Shown piece after piece: positions 57,601 through 64,000 of a DNA stretch of 64,000 bases (positions are counted from its first letter, which is position 1; every line of letters starts with the position of its first letter). The stretch is from Halicephalobus mephisto (taxonomy: Eukaryota > Nematoda > Chromadorea > Rhabditida > Panagrolaimidae), in NCBI GenBank assembly GCA_009193035.1, contig SWDT01000061.1:495025-559024 (forward strand), in the 5' to 3' direction. Made by a program: the position numbers and the translations under genes. A model generated the notes under the pieces. It was not told the DNA's origin. It saw only the letters and a program-made list of their open reading frames with translations, and did no database searches.

Positions 57601-58953
57601 CTAAAATTCTTCAGAAATCTTCAAATCTCGTAGAATTCCATAATTATCTACAAATTTTCTAAAATTTCCTGAGATGATGTATGATTATAGAACTTTCGAT
57701 AAAATTCTATTCAATTAAAAAATTAAAAATAAATAACTTACTTAAAGTACTGATCACTCGCGGATTCTCCATTCGTGATGTTTTCAACGTCGCTTCCGGG
57801 AGAAACACAATTTTCAGAATTCCAGTAATTTCCACAAGTAGTCCATTTGTAAGATTGTCCAGTAACAATGGAAAATATGTACAAAAGTACCCAAGCAACG
57901 ATCACGTTGTAATTTATGGATACAAGTGCAGACATCACCGTCATTCCTAAATTTATTTGTAAAAATCAAAAATAAATTTAATTTTTAAATAAAAATAAAT
58001 TTATTTGTAAAAATCAAAAATAAATTTATTTGTAAAAATCAAAAATTATTTAATTTTTAAATAAAAATAAATTTATTTATAAAAATCAAAAATTAATTTA
58101 ATTTTTAAATAAAAATTTGATAATTTGATCCGTTTCAATCTTGCGTGCAATTTGCAGATTTGTTTTCGATTTTGATGTTGAATTATTTGATCAAACATTG
58201 CGTGCAAAGTGCAGTTTTTATTTTGATTTCGAAATCTTTAAGAATTTTGATCGATATGCTTCAATGTTGCGCGTAATTTATGAATTTCATTTTGATTTCG
58301 AAATATTTGACCAAACATTGCGCGCAACCTGCAGATTTGGTTTTGACTTATTTGCCTACATGTTGCGCGCAACCTGCGGAATTAATTTTGATTTCGAAAT
58401 ATTTAAAAGTATAAAAGTAAAAATGTCGATCGATCTGTTTCAATGTTGCGCGCAACCTGCAGATTTGAGTTTGATTTTGACTTATCTGCTTCAATGTTGC
58501 GCGCAATCTGCATATTTAAGTTTGACTTATCTGCTTCGATGTTGCGCGCAACCTGCAGATTCGATTTTGACTTATCTGTTTCAATGTTGCGTGCAATCTG
58601 CAGATTCGATTTTGATTTTGACTTCAATTTATATTTTAACAAAGATTAATTCAAGTAAAAAGTAACTTACCCCATCCGATGCCCTGAGCGTAGGGCCGAA
58701 TTCGACCGTGGACTACTGCGGGTCCGGCCTTTGAAAATTGACCTAACGAAAGTTCCAAATAAAGAATTGGAAAACCGATGATGAAAGAACAGCAAAGATA
58801 CGGTAGCAAAAAAGCTCCTCCACCATGTTTGAATGCTAAATATGGAAATCTCCAGATATTTCCTAATCCGACAGAATATCCAATGCACGAGAGAATGAAC
58901 TGGACAGAAGATCCGAATTCTTTTCGTTCTTTTTTTCCTTCGGCTTCACTCAT
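54694..58953 (-). CDS. SLC6 family Na+/Cl- coupled solute transporter
   Basis: Four exons on the minus strand: 58953-58671, 57946-57742, 56922-56321 and 55430-54694 (phases 1, 2, 1), giving 608 residues. SLC6 proteins move amino acids or neurotransmitters with Na+ and Cl- across the plasma membrane using twelve TM helices. TM1 carries the signature GYSVGLGNIWRFPYLAFKHG with the Na+-binding unwound region. It continues with GGGAFLLPY, YLELSLGQFS, the extracellular loop with paired cysteines (TTCGNYWNSENCVSP) and N-glycosylation site NITNG, TM6 SYSL-like CYSLAVGFGGLMSLSSYN, and TM8 onwards (MRNHRFKIVL, GLISQ-like end helices). The start is the first ATG after a TTTCAG acceptor ending at 58968, fitting a trans-spliced mRNA. 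Substrate not assigned: TM1 has Gly-Tyr-Ser rather than the Asp of monoamine carriers, which favours an amino-acid-type substrate. Confidence 0.9.
55550..56180. repeat. Intron 3 array (AACTTTGACGATTAACTTTG)
   Basis: About eight ~52-bp units of AACTTTAACGATTAACTTTG plus AAAATTAATTTTAATATTG. To the left (55560-55700) is a looser AAAGTCAAAGTTAATCGTTA array, effectively the reverse complement, so the two could fold on each other. Confidence 0.85.
57030..57640. repeat. Intron 2 array rich in TTCCAGAATCTTC (heat-shock-element-like)
   Basis: About six ~75-110-bp units with TCTACGAGACTTTTGAAGAC, TTCAGAATCTCTACTGGATT and TCTAGAAGTTTTCATGAAGT. TTCCAGAATCTTC occurs near 57187, 57472 and 57555. Confidence 0.8.
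58135..58635. repeat. TTGCGCGCAACCTGCAG array in intron 1 of the SLC6 gene
   Basis: About nine half-units, five of them with the exact palindrome TTGCGCGCAA (near 58319, 58362, 58446, 58497 and 58540). Same family as 47.28-47.8 kb; open frames here are repeat-borne. Confidence 0.9.
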
Positions 58954-60519
58954 ATCTTCAGAATTCACTGAAATCAATTTTCTTAAAAAAATAAAATTTA
59001 AATCAATTCAAAAAAAAAAATAAAATTTAAATCAATTCAAAAAAAAAAACAAAATTTAAATCAATTCAAAAAAAAATAAATTTTTAAATCAATTCAAAAA
59101 AAAAAATAAAATTTAAATCAATTCAAAAAAAAATTAATTTTTAAATTACTTCAAAAAAAATAAAATTTAAAAAAATTTAATTTTTAAATCATTTCAAAAA
59201 ATTTTAAATTACTTTGGAAAAATATCAATTAAATTTTAACAAAGATTAACCCTAGACTATTTGAAGAAGGTGAACTGTGTTTGAGAACCACCAAACAAGA
59301 TTTTTATCACTGTTTGTTCTGGCTTCATGTCGCGTAAAAGTCAATTGTTTTTCGTTTCTATTTATATAGCTACTTACTCTAACTCCTACTAATTCTAAAA
59401 ATACAAAAATCAACAAAAATAATAAAACTTTAATAAAGATTAAAATTAATGAAAAAAATTTCCAAAAAAATTAAATATTAAAAAAAATAAAATAATTTTG
59501 AAAAAAATAAATAATTTCAAAAAAAAAATAAATAATTTTAAAAAAAAATAAAATAATTTTGAAAAAAAATTAAATAATTTTAAAAAAATTTAAATAATTT
59601 TAAAAAAATTTAAATATTTCAAAAAAAAATTTAAATAATTTTTTTCGAAAATATTTAAAATTAAAATTTCTAAATTTACGAAATTGTATTCGTAAAATGA
59701 AAAAAATCGACTTTAAATAACTTCCAAAAAACATCAACGTCCGATCGGGATTCGCCGAATAAGATTCTTATTCACTTTTTTAATTTTTAATGAATTGCGC
59801 CAAAAATTTTATTATTTTCCGTTGTCATTCACGTCATTCATCACTACAATTGTTCCTGGTTCCAAAATTATAAAAAACAAAAAAATAAAAAAGTTAAAAA
59901 ATTTTGAAATAAAAAAAGTTAAAAAAATTTTTAAAATTTAAAGAAATTTAAAAAATTTTTAATTTTAAAAAAAATAAAATTAATTTTAATTTTAAGAAAA
60001 ATAAAAAATAATTTTAATTTAAAATTTCAAACTTAAAAAAATAATTTAAATTCAAAAAAAAATTTAAAATTCTTAAAAAAAAATAAAATTTTTAAATTTG
60101 AAAAGATTTTTTTTAAATTCAAAAAAATCTTTTATATTCAAAAAAATGATAAAAAAGATCAAAAATTCTAATAAAAATTAAAACAATAAAAATTTTGAAA
60201 AGAAATTTTTAAATAAAAAAATTTTAAATAAAAAGAAAAATTTCTCATTTTTTAAATAATTTGAATTTTTTTATCAATTTATGTTTGAATATTTATTAAA
60301 TAAAAAATAGCAACTTTAAGTTATGAAAAAAACGAAAATTATCCTTTTAAGAATCAAAAACGGGTTTTTTTAAATGTCATTGAATTTCACTTAGAAATTA
60401 ATCATTTTTCGTCATAATTTATATTATTAGTTGCTTTAACCTAATCTGATTCTAAAAAAATAAAAAAATCAAAAAAATTTAAAAAATAAAAAATTTTTTA
60501 TAAAACCTCAAAGAAAATT

Positions 60520-60960
60520 TTTTTCAATGATTTTTGAACAGAAAATTTTTTTTCTAAAGGTTTCGAAAAGAAAATTTTTTTCAAAGATTCTTAAACAAAA
60601 ATTTTCTCAAATGTTTTTCAATAAAAAACTTTTTCGTAGGTTCTCAAAAAGAAAATTTTTAAAAGATTTTCGAGAAGAAAATTTTTTTAAGGTTCTCGAA
60701 GCGAAAATTCCTCAAACATTCTCGAAAAGAAAATTTTTTCTTAAGATTCTCGAAGCGAAAATTCTTCAAAAATTTTCAAAGCAAAAATTCTTCAAAGATT
60801 CTCGAAAAGAAAATTTTTTCTTAAGATTCTCGAAGCGAAAATTCCTCAAACATTTTTAAAAAGAAAATTTTTTTAAAGTTTTTCGAAGCGAAAATTCTTC
60901 AAAGATTCTTGAAAAGAAAATTTTTTCTTAAGATTCTCAAAGCGAAAATCCTTAAAAGAT
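60520..60960. repeat. ~50-bp array (AAGATTCTCGAAGCGAAAAT)
   Basis: About nine diverged units of AAGATTCTCGAAGCGAAAAT then TCCTCAAACATTCTCGAAAA. TTCTCGAAGCGAAAATTC has GAA/TTC pentamers but not the strict two-base spacing of the other arrays. Confidence 0.75.
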
Positions 60961-61439
60961 TTTCGGAAGGAAATTTTTATATTTTTTTAAGTATTTTGAA
61001 GTTGACATTTGTTCTTTAATTTTCAGAATCTTCTTACAGACAATGTGATGCTTTTCGAAATGAAACAAAAATTAAATTTCACAACAAAGCAAAGTTTCGT
61101 ATTCAGAAACCAAAAAATATTTTTCAAGATTGGATGTGGATTCACGTGATTGTCGTTAAATTTTTAAATGGGGCCAGAACAAACATTTACGGGACACGAA
61201 ATAATAGGTAGGTGAATCCTGTGGTCTAATCCGATTTTGACATTCATCATCGCATGTGTAAAAATCAGAATTTTTTATTCATCAATGATTTTTTAAAAAT
61301 TTCAAAAAAAAATTAAATGTTTCAAAAAATTTAAAAAGTTTAAAAAATTCGTTTAATTTAAAGTACATCGACCAATTTTCGACTTGTTTGGTTTCAAAAG
61401 CGACGTCATTTTTGTCGATCGCGAAATTCAACCCAAACA

Positions 61440-62395
61440 AGTGACCCAACGGAAGGGATTAACTGGCCGCTTGGAATTGCGCAACTCGAGGACAAGGGTC
61501 AACAGCCCTCCAAATAGCTGTACAATAGTCATCCCCAGCGGCAATTTTCCCTTAGGACTCACGTTGATTTCGAAATAATTTTTTTTTAAAATTAAGTTTT
61601 TTACATAATTGATATATCGATTTAATTCAATCACAAAAAGTTATATAAAAATAGAAAAGAATATATAAATTTCACGAAATATGGGAGCAACTGGCGCTAG
61701 AGGGTATCTGTTGTGCAATATCCCCTAAATATTTGTACAATAGTCATCCTCAGTGGCAATTTCCCTTAGGATTCACGTTGATTTCGAAATAATTTTTTTT
61801 TAAAATTAATTTTTTTACATAATTGATATATCGATTTAATTCAATCACAAAAAGTTATAAAAATAGAAAAGATTATATAAGTTTCACGAAATATGGGAGC
61901 AACTGGCGCTAGAGGGTATCCGTTGTGCAATATCCCCTAAATAGCTGTACAATAGTCATCCCCAGCGGCACTTTTCCCTTAGGACTCACGTTGATTTCGA
62001 AATAATTTTTTTTTAAAATTAATTTTTTTACATAATTGATATGTTAATTTAATTCAATCACAAAAAGTTATATAAAAATAGAAAAGATTATATAAATTTC
62101 ACAAAATATAGGAGCAACTTTCGCTAGAGGGTATCCGTTATGCAATATCCCCTAAATAGCTGTACAATAGTCATCCCCAGCGGCAATTTCCCCTTAGGAC
62201 TCACGTTGATTTCGAAATTATTTCTTTTTAGATTAATTTTTACATAATTGATATGTTAATTTAATTCAATCACAAAAAGTTATAAAAATAGAAAAGATTA
62301 TATAAATTTCACGAAATATGGGAGCAACTGGCGCTAGAGGGCTTCAATCGTGTAATATCCTTCAGATATTTGCACAATAGTCGTCCTTTTTGACT
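61440..62395. repeat. ~213-bp satellite, about five copies
   Basis: GTACAATAGTCATCCCCAGC recurs near 61519, 61735, 61947 and 62162, and as GCACAATAGTCGTCC near 62372 (steps 216, 212, 215, 210). Each unit also has GACTCACGTTGATTTCGAAA, ATAATTGATATATCGATTTA and GGGAGCAACTGGCGCTAGAG. The copies are highly similar, so expansion was recent. Confidence 0.9.
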
Positions 62396-62960
62396 CGCAC
62401 TGTCATTTACCGGAAATTCCATGAGTGAAACGACAAATCTGACTAATCAGTAAAATTTTGTCGACAAACAACAAGTGATTTTTGCGTTACATACTCAAAA
62501 TTATATACAATAATGATATCGAATCGCTTTCATATATAAATTTATTTCTATACGAGTGAACTCTCTCTCTCGGGCTTATTTACTGGGAATTCCATGAGTG
62601 AAACGACAAGTCTGACTAATCGGTATATTTTTGTTGACAAACATCAAGTGATTTTTTGGTCTGTGACAGATGCTCTTCTTTAATTCACATTAGTTTCGAA
62701 ATATTTTCTTTTTAAATTAATTTTCCCACTTAAGTGATATGTCAAGTTAATTCAATCACAAAAATTAATATAAAAATAGAAAAATTATAAATTATATAAA
62801 TTTTACAAAATAAGGGAGCACCTGTCGCTGGGGAGGAGACTCGCACTGTCATTTGCCGGAAATTCCATGATTGAAACGACAAATCTGACTAATCAGTAAA
62901 TTTCTGTCGACAAATAAGTGATTTTTTAGGCCGTGCAATGTTCCCTCCCCTCCACTCGTC
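62390..62960. repeat. Second satellite: CCGGAAATTCCATGAGTGAA
   Basis: Three units (near 62409, 62582 and 62857) of GGAAATTCCATGAGTGAAAC, GACAAATCTGACTAATCAGT and GTCGACAAACAACAAGTGAT. The third follows a diverged piece of the 213-bp unit (GGGAGCACCTGTCGCTGG), so the two satellites are interleaved. Confidence 0.8.
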
Positions 62961-63599
62961 GCGCTGGTTTCGGAATTTCTTAAATTATCTTTTTCTTACT
63001 TAACTGGTATGTTAGGCCTTCCCAGACACCAAATAGACCGATCCAAAAAGGCAAAAATGGTCTGTACAAAGTTACTTTTTTAGGATATTCATCTTTTTCG
63101 ACTCGCGCTGATTTCAAAATTTTTAATTTTATTTTGTTTAATGAATAATTAATTTAACTATTGAAAAATTGATAAAAAATAAAAATAAAATAAATCACAA
63201 TAAAAAAATTTAAAATTTTTAAAATTAAACTTACTTTTAAAAAACAATAAATTTGTGAAAAAAAAAATAAATTATTCACGATGATCAATTATCCTCCGGT
63301 TATCGGCTTAGAGGATATTTTATAAAAATTTTGATTTTTAACCAGTTTTGTGGGACCGATAACGAAATATCCAGTTGATTCACCGTCACTAATCGTCAAA
63401 AATGAAAAAATAAATTTTCACTTAATTCCTGAAAGTGAATTTTGAATAAACACCTATGTAAAAAACACTAATCGAAACGTTGAATTTCCTAGACAGGAAT
63501 TTTCAATAAACATCCATATAAAAATAATAGGAAATCAGTGTAAAAATGAATTTCACCAAGTTTCTGGAAACAAACTTCGAATTTCGTATATAAAAAACC

Positions 63600-64000
63600 A
63601 GTCAGAAACAATGGAGAAGTAATTTTTTACTTATTACCTAAAATTAATTTCAATTAAAGTTCATATATGGAAACTTACCTAAAATAATTCTTATTACCTA
63701 AAATTAATTTCAATTAAAGTTCATATATAAAAACTTACCTAAAATAATTTTCTACTTATTACCTAAAATTAATTCCAATTAAAGTTCATATATGGAAACT
63801 TATCTAAAATAATTCTTTACTTAGTACCTAAAATTAATTTTAAATAAAGTTCATATATGGAAACTTATCTAAAATAATTTTTCTACTTATTACCTAAAAT
63901 TAATTTTAAATAAAGTTCATATATAAAAACTTACCTAAAACAGTGATAAAATAATTTTTTTACTTATTACCTGAAATTAATTTTAAATAACATTTGTATA
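63600..64000. repeat. ~70-75-bp array reaching the window edge
   Basis: Six units of TACTTATTACCTAAAATTAA followed by TTTCAATTAAAGTTCATATA and TGGAAACTTACCTAAAATAA. The array continues past position 64000. Confidence 0.85.

Larger units (their letters stand above)
58968..64000. other. 5-kb gene-free right end
   Basis: 58980-59210 is an AAATTTAAATCAATTCAAAA array. 59230-59400 is balanced and likely holds the SLC6 promoter. 59450-60240 is A+T-rich. 60520-60960 is a GAAAATTTTTTC/GATTCTCGAAGCGAAAATTC array. 61440-62960 is a satellite block. 63130-63600 is plain A+T-rich. 63600-64000 is a 75-bp array cut by the window edge. No protein-coding gene was recognised. Confidence 0.6.

Noticed and set aside
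58141..58665. 174-codon frame with repeated MLRATCRFDFDL
   Set aside because: A translation of the TTGCGCGCAACCTGCAG array; both strands are open for the same reason.
60527..60859. 110-codon Lys/Phe-rich frame
   Set aside because: Produced by the GATTCTCGAAGCGAAAATTC tandem array.

Overview
The window looks like nuclear DNA of a nematode, probably rhabditid-like. Non-coding DNA is extremely A+T-rich. Exons are short islands of near-balanced composition, and almost all introns end in the worm-type TTTTCAG or TTTNCAG. The gene content fits: an ANF-receptor-type guanylate cyclase, a secreted DB-module protein, small secreted CC/PY-rich proteins and an SLC6 transporter. There is no bacterial-style operon, rRNA or CRISPR. 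All exon joins are manual and rest on reading phase, splice sites and family similarity; no transcript data were available.

Region by region. (1) 0.3-22.1 kb, plus strand: one receptor guanylate cyclase locus (gcy-28-like). Its constant part runs 14689-22089. Three separate ligand-binding N-terminal cassettes (386-1651, 9834-10722, 13738-14491) all end in splice phase 1 at the same point of the fold and can join the constant part; the first two have no cyclase of their own. (2) 22.98-23.83 kb, minus: a cysteine-containing secreted protein of unknown family. (3) 27.2-31.0 kb, plus: an acyl-CoA synthetase/4-coumarate-CoA-ligase-like enzyme of 601 residues in six exons, with two in-frame minisatellites. 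(4) 32.2-34.0 kb, plus: a small one-pass membrane protein. (5) 35.05-35.97 kb, minus: a DB-module secreted protein next to a 32-bp satellite. (6) 37.5-39.6 kb: a Gly/Ser-rich small protein (minus) and a doubtful membrane ORF (plus). (7) 39.58-43.85 kb: a foldback element with ~507-bp nearly identical inverted arms and a 3.3-kb loop. (8) 48.2-50.8 kb, plus: a small EMI-like one-pass membrane protein. (9) 50.95-53.44 kb, minus: two paralogous secreted CC/proline-tyrosine-rich proteins, one with a GC-AG intron. (10) 54.7-58.97 kb, minus: an SLC6 transporter of 608 residues in four exons. (11) 59-64 kb: gene-free, satellite-rich.

The spaces between genes and the long introns are packed with short tandem arrays. 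Several belong to families that recur across the window: a TTCGTGNNGGGAY family, its frequent partner AGTGGAAAATT, arrays of the palindrome TTGCGCGCAA, and arrays rich in perfect three-unit heat-shock-element-like motifs (GAANNTTCNNGAA).

The genes do not form one pathway. The strongest biological story is the guanylate cyclase locus, where alternative promoters would swap the sensor domain on one shared signalling body.
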